A stretch of DNA of 64,000 bases from Cynocephalus volans. Lineage: Eukaryota; Chordata; Mammalia; Dermoptera; Cynocephalidae. A model generated the notes under the pieces. That model was given only the letters and a program-made list of their open reading frames with translations, searched no databases and was not told the origin of the DNA. Position 1 is the first letter of the stretch. Every line of letters starts with the position of its first letter. Below, piece after piece: positions 38,001 through 46,519 of the stretch. Where the stretch lies: positions 103,727,835 to 103,791,834 of the forward strand of contig NC_084469.1 in the NCBI RefSeq assembly GCF_027409185.1, written 5' to 3'. A program made the position numbers and the translations under genes.

Positions 38001-40219
38001 ACAGAAACACACATAAAGCAAGGTTATGTATTGATCAGTTAATGAAAATGTTATAACCAGATGCTCACAGGAACCTAACCTTGTATTTCCCTAGGAGTAA
38101 AGGTTCAGTGTTTGCTAATTCAGTGTATGTGGTGACTTTACAGAATAGAACTACTGCAAATAATGACAATTGACTGTGTATGTGTATATATATATGCATG
38201 TATGTATATGTATGTGTGTATATACACACATACATATATATTTTGCTTATAGGAAATTCTGAGTTAAAAAAAGGAAATGCAGGTTTTGGAGTCAGCAGGC
38301 GTCTCAGTTGATTGTCCTTAACCAGGTGACACCCATGTCCCACTTTACTACGCAGGCTCAGTTTCCCCATATGTTGTGATGGTGCCTCCCTTGGAACAAG
38401 GAGATCTTGATTCCCAGAATAAGGAGCGCATACTGCTGGGAGCATGCCAGATCCCTCCAGAACAGAAGTCCTTAACCACCACCCCTCCACCCCACCCCCA
38501 ACCCACCAGTGGGCCAAATCCAGCCAGCTGCCTGCTTTTGCTAATAAAGTTTTATTGAAACACAGCATGCTCATTCACTATTATGGCCTGGGGCTATTTT
38601 TGTGCTACAGTGTAGCACAAAGTCACTGTGAGTACAGTAGTCCCCCCTTATCAATGGGGATGCCTGAAACTGCGGAAAGTACCGCAGCCTACACTATTTT
38701 CAATGTGATAACCGATGGCTACTAAGTGACTAGCAGGCAGGTGGCATAGACAGCATGGATACGCTGGACAAAGGGATGATTCAATATCCCAGTCACGATG
38801 GAGGAGGATGGTACAAGATTTTATCACATTACTCAAAACGGCATGCAATTTACAACCTATGAATTGTTTATTTCTGGAATTTTCCATTTAATATTTTTGG
38901 ACCATGGTTGACCTAGGGTAACTGAAACCACAGAAAGCAAAACCTTTTTCAGGGGGGACTACTGTTGATGAGACAGACACCATGTGCCCACAAAGCCAGA
39001 AATACTATCTGACTCTTTATGACAAAGTTTGCTGACCCCTGCACTAGATGGTACAATAGCAAAATTTTTCTTTTTCTTATTTTGGTAGCTGGCTGGCAGG
39101 GGATCCGAACCCTTGACTGTGGTATTATTAGCATCACCCTCTAACCAAGTGAGCTAATGAGCCAGCTCTATAAATTTCTTATTTTAATTGAAATTGACTG
39201 TTAAATTAGAATAGTTATATATAAGGCATCTTTAAAAATATATAGTTCATAAAGGCCAATATTTACTGAATTTTCTTCCATTCCAGGCACCGTTGAGCAC
39301 TTTTTAAGCATGAGGCTCATTAAATCTTCACAACTTCCTTGTGAGGGAGAGCTCGTACAGTGCCCATTGTACAGAAGAGGACACTGAGGCCCAGGGAGAG
39401 AAAGCGGGATGCCCAGTGTCACACAGCTGCAAAGCAGCAGGGTAAGATTGGAGTCGGTGCTCTCAGTCCCTCTCTCTATTCTGTGCCATCAACAGTCATC
39501 CCAAGTCATGCTTAGGTAAGGTGATGTTAAAAAAAAGACATTCATTTAATATGAATTTCAGCCAACTAATACTATAGATGATATATGCATAGGGCAAAGA
39601 TCAGAAAGGAAACTCTAGAATGCCCAACAACGAGCAAACCCCACAGACAAAATAATGTAAGTGAAACACACAGTAGAGCACAGAGTTACCATCACCACCG
39701 TTACTGTTATCTACAGCTGCTGATCTGGAAGGAAGTTCTGATTTTCTTTTTTTTTGGCAGCTGGCCAATATGGGGATCCAAACCCTTGACCTTGGTGTTA
39801 TAACACCACGCTCCAACCAACTGATCAAACCGGCCAGGCGGAAGTTCAATTTTCTGCTCCCATCTTTACAAGAATATGCAGGAGCTACCCATGGTCACCA
39901 CTCAAATCCACTTACTCATATGTCCTTATTTTCAAAGTCAACCCCCTCACCCATGTGGGCACTAGCACCTTTTAAAATAAATTAGGGACCTTCAACAGGC
40001 CCTCAGAGCGACAGGCCAGCCCAGACACACCAAACTGGCTTCACTGGGTAGATTCTGAAGAGACTGGGAGCAAATTCCAAGACCTTCCTCCCCCCACGCC
40101 ATGACTGCCCTGCTGGCACTTACCTGAGAGAAGGGGGCTCCCATGAGGGCAGCCCCACAGACACCTCCCCAGCCCCTAACAAGGCCTCGGGCCAGCAGGA
40201 TGGCCTGGACCCAGCTCAT
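32093..40219 (-). CDS. ECSIT: ECSIT signalling and complex I assembly adaptor, complete
   Basis: Coding exons on the minus strand: 40219-40124, 36703-36286, 35892-35669, 33586-33529, 33393-33245, 32984-32879 and 32340-32093, joining in frame to 432 aa (human 431). The protein opens [19 protein letters not shown], a basic, Arg-containing mitochondrial presequence without early acids. The conserved core includes [20 protein letters not shown] and [14 protein letters not shown]; the tail is acidic then Gln-rich. ECSIT is known as a TRAF6-binding adaptor in Toll signalling and BMP signalling, and as a mitochondrial complex I assembly factor working with NDUFAF1 and ACAD9. The leader continues in a non-coding exon 1 at about 45.7 kb. 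No coding lesion is seen. Confidence 0.97.
32400..32700 (+). mobile_element. L2 LINE fragment in ECSIT intron 7
   Basis: CTTTGCACAAGCTCTGCCTG and CCAGGAAGCCCTCTTGACCC follow the L2 3' pattern. Confidence 0.5.
33078..33179 (+). mobile_element. CYN SINE, second-monomer type
   Basis: GGCTGGCCTGTGGCTCAGTT to GATCTTTAAAAATAAAA. AAGCCCTCGGAGT and AAGCCCTTGGAGT flank it. Located in ECSIT intron 6. Confidence 0.85.
33780..33872 (+). mobile_element. CYN SINE, second-monomer type
   Basis: GGCTGGCCCGTGGCTCACTT to an A-run; TACAAAGGGTATA flanks both sides exactly. Confidence 0.9.
33880..34110 (+). mobile_element. LINE-1 3' end (old M-type)
   Basis: GCCACCTCTGGGGAAGGAGA, CTGGGTGGCTGAAGGACCAG and CTTCACTGTGGGCACTTTTG resemble L1M 3' UTR. 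Located in ECSIT intron 4. Confidence 0.5.
34120..34640 (+). mobile_element. L2 LINE fragment in ECSIT intron 4
   Basis: CACATGGCTGCCAGAGAGCA, CTTCTTAAAACCTCCCCATG and GCCCAGAATGTTCTTTCCAT follow the L2 coding end. Confidence 0.55.
34750..35060 (-). mobile_element. L2 LINE 3' fragment
   Basis: TTCAACAAATCACTGCTGAG, then AGGGGCATCCTGAGGAAGAA and GGCAGAGGGAACACAAGGGC, the reverse of the L2 3' end. Confidence 0.55.
35089..35531 (+). mobile_element. MaLR LTR fossil (MLT1-like), solo, carrying a CYN insertion
   Basis: Opens TGCTATGGTCTGAATGCCTG and closes near TAGCCCAAACAGACTGACAC. Interior phrases GGCCTTTGGGAGGTGATTAG and CTTGATCTTGGACTTCCCAG are those of ERVL-MaLR LTRs. No internal region is attached. 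The family dates to roughly 100 million years ago; it is decayed. Confidence 0.75.
35163..35245 (+). mobile_element. 5'-truncated CYN SINE inside a MaLR LTR
   Basis: Starts within the monomer at TGGGTAGAGCGTGGTGCTGA and runs to an AAAAAAAGAGGG tail. The host element resumes directly after. Confidence 0.8.
36031..36130 (+). mobile_element. CYN SINE monomer
   Basis: GGCTGGTCAGTTAACTCACT to AATCCGG, then a C-rich and A-rich tail. Located in ECSIT intron 3, close to exon 3. Confidence 0.8.
36840..37440 (+). mobile_element. LINE-1 3' end (old M-type)
   Basis: ATGGCCCAAATATGCATCAG and AAAGCAAGGTGTGAAACAGT, then TTCCCATTTGTTAAAAAA, match the usual 3' end of older mammalian L1s. A truncated CYN interrupts it at 37262-37320. 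Confidence 0.65.
37262..37320 (-). mobile_element. Truncated CYN SINE inside an L1 3' end
   Basis: TTTGTTTGTTTGTTGGCAGC, then GGATCAAACCCTGGATCAAG, where it stops half way through the monomer. Confidence 0.7.
37728..37833 (+). mobile_element. CYN SINE monomer
   Basis: GGCTGGCTGGTTAGGTCAGC through box B to an AAATAAAATAAAAT tail. Located in ECSIT intron 2. Confidence 0.85.
38172..38245 (+). repeat. TA/TGTATG microsatellite
   Basis: GTGTATATATATATGCATGT and following alternating purine-pyrimidine sequence in ECSIT intron 2. Confidence 0.7.
38505..39050. mobile_element. hAT-type DNA transposon interrupted by a Tigger-type MITE
   Basis: Outer element: GGCCAAATCCAGCCAGCTGC and AATAAAGTTTTATTGAAACA on the left, ATGACAAAGTTTGCTGACCC on the right, an old non-autonomous element found in most mammals. 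A second element occupies 38635-38964 inside it. Confidence 0.65.
38635..38964. mobile_element. Tigger/pogo-type MITE with terminal inverted repeats
   Basis: Starts CAGTAGTCCCCCCT and ends AGGGGGGACTACTG, perfect 14-base inverted ends. Interior ATGCCTGAAACTGCGGAAAG and GGTAACTGAAACCACAGAAA are typical of this group. The left flank is TA, as expected for this superfamily. Confidence 0.8.
39066..39167 (-). mobile_element. CYN SINE monomer
   Basis: T-rich tail, GGTAGCTGGCTGGCAGGGGA to GCTAATGAGCCAGCTC. Confidence 0.8.
39260..39490 (-). mobile_element. MIR SINE
   Basis: ACAGAAGAGGACACTGAGGC and GTGTCACACAGCTGCAAAGC, MIR in reverse. Confidence 0.6.
39745..39838 (-). mobile_element. CYN SINE monomer
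   Basis: T-run, GGCAGCTGGCCAATATGGGG to CAAACCGGCCAGGC. GGAAGTTCTGATTT and GGAAGTTCAATTTT flank it. Confidence 0.85.
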
Positions 40220-40242
40220 GCCTCTGTTTGTTGGACAACCAC
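40124..40242 (-). other. ECSIT: ECSIT exon 2, first coding exon
   Basis: A pyrimidine-rich tract and CAG acceptor precede 40242. The start codon is at 40219-40217 after 23 nt of leader. The donor is GTAAGT after 40124. The exon encodes the mitochondrial targeting segment. Confidence 0.9.
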
Positions 40243-40479
40243 CTGGCCAAGAGAGAAGAAACAGCATCAGCCTTGCACACCACCCACTACCAGAGACAAG
40301 ACCTCCTCCTAGCAGAGGGCACATTCCAGACTGCATGGCTAACATACCAGCCCCAGTGGTTTTCTCACCCACAACATAGGTTTAGATGACTGTTACAATG
40401 CAGGGTCTCTGTTCTGCTAAGCCAAACCCTTCACTATCCTCAGGAATTTGTTCCTATAATAGCCACCCCCTACTGGATC

Positions 40480-40565
40480 ATTTTTTGTGTGTGTGGCTGG
40501 ATCTGAACACTTGACCTGGCTGTATCAGCACCACGCTCTAACCAAGTGAACTAACCGACCAGCCC
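40480..40565 (-). mobile_element. CYN SINE monomer, diverged
   Basis: TTTTTTGTGTGTGTGGCTGG, GACCTGGCTGTATCAGCACC, ending CTAACCGACCAGCC. Confidence 0.75.
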
Positions 40566-41015
40566 CCTTTTTTTTGTTTGTTTTTTTATGTTTTATTTAC
40601 ATCCCATACAGTTTATCCCTTTAAAGTGTAAATTTAATGGGTTTTTTTTTAGTATATCCGCAGAGTTATGCATCCATCACTGCTGTCTAATCTTAGAACA
40701 TTTTGGCCACCCCAAAAAGAAGTGCTGTACCCATTACCAGTTACTGTCCATTTTCCCTATCCCCAACCCTAGGCAACAACTAATCTACTGTCTCTGGATT
40801 TACCTACTCTGGGCATTTCATATAAATGGAATCCCATGATATGTGCTCTTTTGTGACTGGATTCTTTCACTTGACATGTTTTCAAGATTCATCCATGTTG
40901 TAGCATGTTATCAGAACTTCACTTCTTTTAATTGCCAAAAAATATTCCACTGTGTGGGTATAACCATGTTTTATTTATCCACTCATCAACTGATGAAAAT
41001 TTGGGGTTGTTTTCA

Positions 41016-41118
41016 GGTTTTTTTTGTGTTTTTTGGGTGGCTGGCCGATATAGGGATCAAACCCTGGATCTTGGTGTTATAAGCATGACGCTCTAACCAA
41101 CTGAGCAACCGACCAGCC
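41016..41118 (-). mobile_element. CYN SINE monomer in L1
   Basis: T-rich tail, GGTGGCTGGCCGATATAGGG to GCAACCGACCAGCC. L1 sequence continues on both sides. Confidence 0.85.
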
Positions 41119-41336
41119 TGTTTTCACTTTTTGACTGTTGTAACTATTCCTGCTATGAACATTCGTTGTGTAGAAATTTTCTGTGAACACATGTTTATAC
41201 TTCTCTTGGGTATATACTTAGAAGTCGAATTGCTTGGACATATGGTAACTCTATGTTTAACATTTTGAAGAACTGCCAAACTGTTTTCCAGGGTAGCTGC
41301 ACCATTTTACATTCCCATGTATAAGGTTTCCACTTT

Positions 41337-41435
41337 CTTTTTTCTTTTTTTTTTTTGCGGCTGGTACAGGGATCCGAACCCTTGACCTTAGTGTTATAGT
41401 ACCATGCTCTAACTAACTGAGCTAACTGGCCAGCC
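41337..41435 (-). mobile_element. CYN SINE monomer in L1
   Basis: T-run, GCGGCTGGTACAGGGATCCG to GCTAACTGGCCAGCC, inside L1. Confidence 0.85.
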
Positions 41436-41511
41436 TCTAAGGATTCCAATCTCTATAAGCAATGTATAAGGAATTTCTCCACATCCCTCATCAACATTTG
41501 TTTTGTGTCTT

Positions 41512-41613
41512 TTTTTTTTTTTTTTTTTTTGCAGCTGGCTGGTATAGGAATCCAAACCCTTGACCTTGGTGTTAAAAGGTGGTACTCTAACCAACTGAGC
41601 TAACCAGACAGCC
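41512..41613 (-). mobile_element. CYN SINE monomer in L1
   Basis: T-run, GCAGCTGGCTGGTATAGGAA to GCTAACCAGACAGCC. TTTTGTGTCTTTT flanks both sides. Confidence 0.85.
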
Positions 41614-41800
41614 AACTATTTTGTGTCTTTTTGATTATAGATATCCTAGTGGGTATAAAGTGGTATCTTGTGGTTTGGATTTACATTTCCTTAATGATCA
41701 ATGATGTTAAGCATCCTGTCATGCACTTATTGGCCATTATATATCTTTTTTGGATAAATATTTATTAGATTCTTTCTCCATTTTAAAAATTGGGTTATCA

Positions 41801-41982
41801 GGGCCGGCCCCATGGCGCACTCGGGAGAGTGCAGCGCTTGGGAGCGCAGCAGCGCTCCCGCCGCCGCGGGTTCGGATCCTATATAGGAATGGCCGGTGCG
41901 CTCACTGGCTGAGCGCGGTGCCGGCGACACCACACCAAGGGTTGCGATCCCCTTACCGGTCACAAAAAGACAAAAAAAAAAA
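41801..41982 (+). mobile_element. CYN SINE dimer, GC-rich subtype, in L1
   Basis: GGGCCGGCCCCATGGCGCAC, a GGAGCGCAGCAGCGCTCCCG stem-like segment, TATATAGGAATGG linker, second monomer, and a short A-tail after GGTCACAAAAAGAC. AAAATTGGGTTATC flanks both sides exactly. The identical flanks suggest a young insertion. Confidence 0.9.
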
Positions 41983-42941
41983 AAATTGGGTTATCTTATT
42001 ATTTTTAATCTTTTTCTTATTGAGTTGTATATTTGCAAATATTTTCTTATGATTTGCAAATATTTTCTCCCGTTCTGTGGGTTGTCTTTTCACTGTCTTG
42101 ATGTCATCATTTGTAGCACAAAAGTTTTTTATTTTGACGAAGTCCAATTTATTTAAATTTTTTTTCTTTTGTGGCTGTACTTTTGGTGTTATATCTAAAA
42201 AAACCATTACCTGGCCCAAGGGCATGAGGATTTGCTTTTATGTTTTCTTCTAAGAGTTTTACAGTTTTAGTTCTTATATTTAGGTCTATGATCCACTTTG
42301 AAGTATTGTGTATGGTGTGAGAAAGGGATTCACCTCATGTAGATAGTCAGTTGTCTTCGTAATCTTTGTTGAAGAGACTATTCTGCCTCCATTTTATCAT
42401 CTTGGCACCCTTGCTAAAAATCAATCAACTATTAATCTAAGTGCTCATTTCTGGGCTCTAAATTCTATTATGGTCTATATGTCAAGCCTTAAGCCACTAC
42501 CACACAGTTCTGATTACTGTAGCTTTGTGGTAAGTTTTGAAAAGAGAAAGTGTGAGTCTTCCAACTTAGTTTATTTTCAAGATGATTTTGACTATTCTGG
42601 GTCCCTCAAATTGCATGTAAATTTTAGAAATGGCTGACAACTTCTGCAAAAAAGCCAGGGATTGTGTGGAATCTGCAGATCAATTTCAGGATTGTTGGTA
42701 TCCTAACAATATTGTCATCTGATCCATGAACATGGGATGTCTCTCCACTTATTTAGGTCTTCTTTAATTTCTCTCAACATTTTGTGGTTTTCAGTATACA
42801 AGTCTTATACTTCTTTTGCTAAATTTATTCTTAAGTATTTTATTCTTTATGAAGCTCTTATATATGGAATTGTTTCTTAATTTCATTTTTGCATGGTTCA
42901 TTGATAGTGTATGGAAATAAAATTTATTTGTATATGTTTAT

Positions 42942-42973
42942 CTTTTTTTTTTTTTTGGTGGTTGGCCAGTATA
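42942..42973 (-). mobile_element. Very short CYN SINE tail fragment in L1
   Basis: T-run then GGTGGTTGGCCAGTATAGG. GTATATGTTTATCTT occurs on both sides, so the insertion was truncated on arrival. Confidence 0.75.
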
Positions 42974-43253
42974 GGTATATGTTTATCTTGTATCCTACAC
43001 ACTTGCTGAACTTGTTTATTAGTTCTAATAGTTTTTTATTGGATTCCTTGGGATTTATATACACAAGATGATGTCATCTGCAAGTAGAGATAGTTTTACC
43101 TCTTCCTTTCCAGTCTGGATACCTTTTTTTTCTTTTTATTGCCTAAGTGCCCCATCTGGAACCTACAGTACAATGCTGAATAGAAGTGATGGGAGTGGAC
43201 ATCCCTGTTTTGTTCCTGATCTTAAGGGAAAAGCATACAGTCTTTCTCCAATA

Positions 43254-43312
43254 AGTATGATCCGAACCCTTGATTTTGATGCTACCAGCACCACACTCTC
43301 CCAAGTGATCAC
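43254..43312 (-). mobile_element. CYN SINE fragment
   Basis: GATCCGAACCCTTGATTTTG to CTCTCCCAAGTGATC, the middle of a monomer, at the outer edge of the L1. Confidence 0.7.
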
Positions 43313-43575
43313 TCCCCAATTTGATTGCTGCTTCAACCACTGACTGATATGACTCTTGTAAAGGACCCTTGTGTGTTCAACACCTTTCCAAAGCCAGTGG
43401 TTACTTCTCGGGTCTCATCTTGCTCGATTTCTCAGAAGCATCTGACATAGATAAGTGTCTCTGCACACATTGTGCCCTGCCCCCAGCTTCCTTAACACTC
43501 CTGAGTTTCTTCCTCGCACCTAACCTCTGTTTCTCAGCCAATCAGCAAGACCTGCTTCCTTCTCTAAAGTTTGCA

Positions 43576-43614
43576 GCTTCCCTGGTGGTCTAGTGGTTAG
43601 GATTCGGTGCTCTC
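43576..43614 (+). pseudogene. 5' half of tRNA-Glu(CTC), tailless retro-insertion
   Basis: Bases 43579-43614 match the 5' end of tRNA-Glu, from TCCCTGGTGGTCTAGTGGTT to the anticodon loop, and stop there. TCTCTAAAGTTTGCA occurs on both sides (43561-43575 and 43613-43627) as a target-site duplication. There is no A-tail. The 3' half and box B are absent, so it cannot be a working tRNA gene. Confidence 0.85.
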
Positions 43615-43625
43615 TCTAAAGTTTG

Positions 43626-44320
43626 CAATGTTTGCAAACTTGAATGTGCAGACAGATCACCTGGGATCTTGTTAAAAATGCAGATTCTGATTCTGCAAGT
43701 CTGGGGTGGAACAAAATTCTGCACATCCACCAAGTTTCCCAGTAATGTTGCTCCTGGTCTGGAGACATTTTGAGAAATGAAGCTGCAAAGAGTTCCACAT
43801 TCTGGATGTCTGTCTGCTACCCTGAGGTGTCATTCAATTTGTTTCTCTCTTCTCTGTATTTCTTGTATGCAACTCTAGCGGTTCTTAAACTTAGCTCATA
43901 TTGAAATCATCTAAGAAGATTTTAAAAGTCCCAATGCCCAGACCATACCCCAGATATATTGTCAGAATATCTGGAGGTGGGGCTCAGGCATCAGCATTTT
44001 AAAGCACTTGAATGACTCTAATACATAGCTCAGACTAAACCTTAATCTAAACCTTCAGTACTTAAGGTGTGCTCCAGGGACTGGCAGTGTCAGCACCACC
44101 TGGGCGCTTAATAGAAATGTAAAATCTGGCTGCTGGCTGATTAGCTCAGTTGGTTAGAACATGGCGTTGACAACATCAAGGTCAAGGATTTGGATCCCCG
44201 TACCTGCCAGCTGCCAAAAAAAGAAATGCAAAATCTTGGTCCTAGACCTACTGAATCAAAATCTGCATTTTAACACATATAGAAGACACCTGGGACCCTT
44301 GTTAAAGTCTGAAAAATGAT
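43626..44320. mobile_element. Three MER5-like hAT elements in a row
   Basis: Pieces at about 43626-43790, 43880-44050 and 44060-44320 share MER5-type phrases (ATCACCTGGGATCTTGTTAA; TCCCAATGCCCAGACCATAC; CACCTGGGACCCTTGTTAAA). The third is split by the CYN SINE at 44130-44224. Confidence 0.6.
44130..44224 (+). mobile_element. CYN SINE monomer
   Basis: GGCTGCTGGCTGATTAGCTC to an A-tail. GAAATGTAAAATC and GAAATGCAAAATC flank it, splitting a MER5-like element. Confidence 0.85.
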
Positions 44321-44399
44321 GATCTATGTGATGATTGGCTCCCAAATGTTCATCTCCAGTCCTGATCTCCAGCTTCCACACCTAGCTGCCACTTTGGCA

Positions 44400-45330
44400 T
44401 ACATCCAGCCATCTCAAACTCAATTTGCTCCATACTGGTATCCCTGCTTAAACTTCTTCCTCTCCATCCTAGCCAATGGTACCATCATTCCTAGGCATTC
44501 AGGCCACAAACCTAAGAATCCTTTCTGAGTTCACTACGTCCTCACTCCCCCTATTCAATCCATCAACTAGTCCTGATGACTACTTCCAAACCCATCCCAT
44601 GTGTACCCTTTTCTCTCCATCTGCAGGGCACCACCCCAATCAATGACCTCTTTCCTGTGTACCTACCCAGCCTCCCACTTCTGCCATTACCTGCCTTCAG
44701 TCAGTTCTTCCCACCGTGGCCACAGGGAGCTTTTAAAAATGTAAACTAGCCGGTTAGCACACTTGTTTACAGCGCTGCTTTGTAGCACGAAGGTCAAGTG
44801 TTCCGATCCTCACACAGGCCAACCACAAAAACAAAAAACATAAAAATGTAAACTAAACTCAGTGCTCTCTGCCTAAAAACTCTAATAGTATAAATCACAC
44901 TTAAAGTAAAATCAGACAAGGTGTACTCCTCCAAACAACTCCTATCATTGGCAGCTCCAACTACACTGTCTCTGAAACAAGCCAAGTTTATTCCAGTCTC
45001 AGAACCTTTGCACCGCTTTTCCCTCTGTCTGGAACCTTCCTTCTCCAGGTCTCCCACTGCTGTCTCTGGTCATTCATGTCTCTATTCAAATGAGAGGTCT
45101 TCTCTGACCGTCCCTCCTCTTCCCATTCTAAAAGATCCCATCACCCTGATTACTGTATTTTTAGCATCTATCAATATCTGAAATCGCCTGTTTTGTGATT
45201 AACTGGCTCCCCCAGGAGATGGGGGATTTTTGCCTGTCTTCCTCATCGTTGTGTCTCCAGCACCCAGGACAGTATCTGGCGTATGGTAGATACATACCCA
45301 ACAAGTATTAACTGAATGGGAATAAGCGCT
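44400..45330 (+). mobile_element. L2 LINE fragment split by a CYN SINE
   Basis: Runs from about TCTCTCCATCCTAGCCAATG through CTCAGAACCTTTGCACCGCT to ACCCAGGACAGTATCTGGCG and CCCAACAAGTATTAACTGAA at the 3' end. Confidence 0.55.
44748..44845 (+). mobile_element. CYN SINE monomer, diverged
   Basis: TAGCCGGTTAGCACACTTGT to an AAAACAAAAAAC tail. AAAATGTAAACTA flanks both sides. It splits an L2. Confidence 0.8.
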
Positions 45331-45382
45331 AAATTTCTACAAAACATCTACAAAGCTGAACCCAGGATTCTGGGTCCCTTGG

Positions 45383-45500
45383 GAGAAATAGGCAGACGCG
45401 AGCTCCAATTCCCGCCTCGCTGCCAACTAGAGGTGTGACCTCGGGCGAGGGCTTTAACCCTCTGAGTCGGTTGTCTCATCTGCAAAATGGGTGATGAGAG
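45383..45500 (+). mobile_element. MIR SINE at the ECSIT island edge
   Basis: AGGTGTGACCTCGGGCGAGG and GTTGTCTCATCTGCAAAATG are MIR core phrases. Confidence 0.55.
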
Positions 45501-45900
45501 GAGTGAGGCGGCGGTCAGCCTTTCCCGGCACGTCCCCGCCCCGCACCCCGAAAGGTCATGGCGTCCTGGCCCTGCAGCCGGGTACCTCTGGGGCTGCCCT
45601 CTTGTGCTGCCCTACCCAGAATGGGCCGCCCCGGGGCGCTGCAGATTGTGTTCGCCTTCCCACGAGCGACCTACCTAATCACACGGCCGGCAGCAGACTC
45701 CAGACCGGATCCGTCTTGCCGCTGGGCGCCGCCATGTTGGCCCAGAGAGCTTCCGGGTTACGGGCCGCCAGGGAGAAGGCAAATTGGGAAGCCGGTTTAG
45801 ATAGGCCCCGCCCACAAAGGGAGGAGCACCAATAGGAAGACGGATGGGCCTTGGCCCCGCCTCACAACGAGCCGCACTCTCGACGTGGACTTGGGAGGCT
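45480..45900. promoter_or_regulatory. ECSIT: ECSIT CpG-island promoter
   Basis: A G+C- and CpG-rich stretch without a TATA box surrounds the non-coding exon, with ETS-like and YY1-type motifs. This fits housekeeping and nuclear-encoded mitochondrial genes. The MIR at its left end supplies part of the sequence. Confidence 0.65.
45675..45750 (-). other. ECSIT: ECSIT non-coding exon 1 with TISU/YY1 element and short upstream ORF
   Basis: On the minus strand a GTAGGT donor follows 45675, in a CpG-rich stretch. CAACATGGCGGC at 45738-45727 matches the TISU/YY1 consensus SAASATGGCGGC in sense orientation. Its ATG opens an 18-codon frame ending in TGA at 45681-45679, inside the same exon. An ETS-like CCGGAAG is just upstream. 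The true start site, and so the exon's outer end, is inferred. Confidence 0.6.
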
Positions 45901-46079
45901 CGCGAATTCCACCGGACACTCCAGTTTTCCCACCTGAAATGACGGGGTGAATTATTAAAGGTGAAAGAGATGTGGATTCCTTTATTCGCTCGACAAACAT
46001 TTAGTGAGTGCCTACTGTGTGCCAAGCGCAGTTCTAGGCTCTGAGGATCCAGCGCTGACATTAGTGAAGGAGACAGGCT

Positions 46080-46183
46080 CTGATAATCTAGCTCCGTGAC
46101 TCTGGGCTAGTGCTTAACCCATCTCTGCCTTGATTGTCTTACCTGTGTGAAATGGGCTAATTATAATACTTAACCTCATAGGG
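46080..46183 (+). mobile_element. MIR SINE
   Basis: CTCCGTGACTCTGGGCTAGT and CTTACCTGTGTGAAATGGGC; interrupted at its right by a CYN SINE. Confidence 0.6.
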
Positions 46184-46262
46184 TTTTTTTTCGTTTGTTT
46201 TTGTTTTTTGGATGGCTAGCCGGTAACGGGATCGGAACCCTTGACCGTGGTGTTATCAACCC
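46184..46262 (-). mobile_element. CYN SINE monomer, truncated
   Basis: T-rich tail with GTTTGTTTTTG, GGATGGCTAGCCGGTAACGG, to GGTGTTATCAACC, where it stops. Confidence 0.75.
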
Positions 46263-46449
46263 TACACGCATCTTATAGGATTTTTTTTTAGGTTTAATTG
46301 AATTAATCTATGCAGAACAGCCATATAAGTATGTGCTGTGGTTTTTATGGGGATTTATTCTCAACACCCCTCTCTCCCTCACCAACTGGGAGGGCATGGA
46401 TTCTGGTTTGACTCCTTGGGTCACCCACACCAAGGGCTGAGGGTTCTGT

Positions 46450-46487
46450 GGGGTTGTGTGTGTGTTCATGATTGTGTTCTGGGGCAG

Positions 46488-46519
<32 letters not shown>

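Larger units (their letters stand above)
40570..43255 (-). mobile_element. LINE-1, 5'-truncated, ORF2 to 3' end, with CYN insertions
   Basis: About 2.2 kb of old L1 sequence in reverse: 3' UTR near 40590-41010 (CATCCATGTTGTAGCATGTT), then GAACTGCCAAACTGTTTTCC, then ORF2 sequence up to TCTTAAGGGAAAAGCATACA near 43235. Five CYN copies interrupt it and a sixth abuts its outer edge. It lies in intron 1 of ECSIT. Too degraded to encode protein. Confidence 0.85.

Noticed and set aside
43579-43614. tRNA-Glu gene
   Set aside because: Only the 5' half to the anticodon loop is present.
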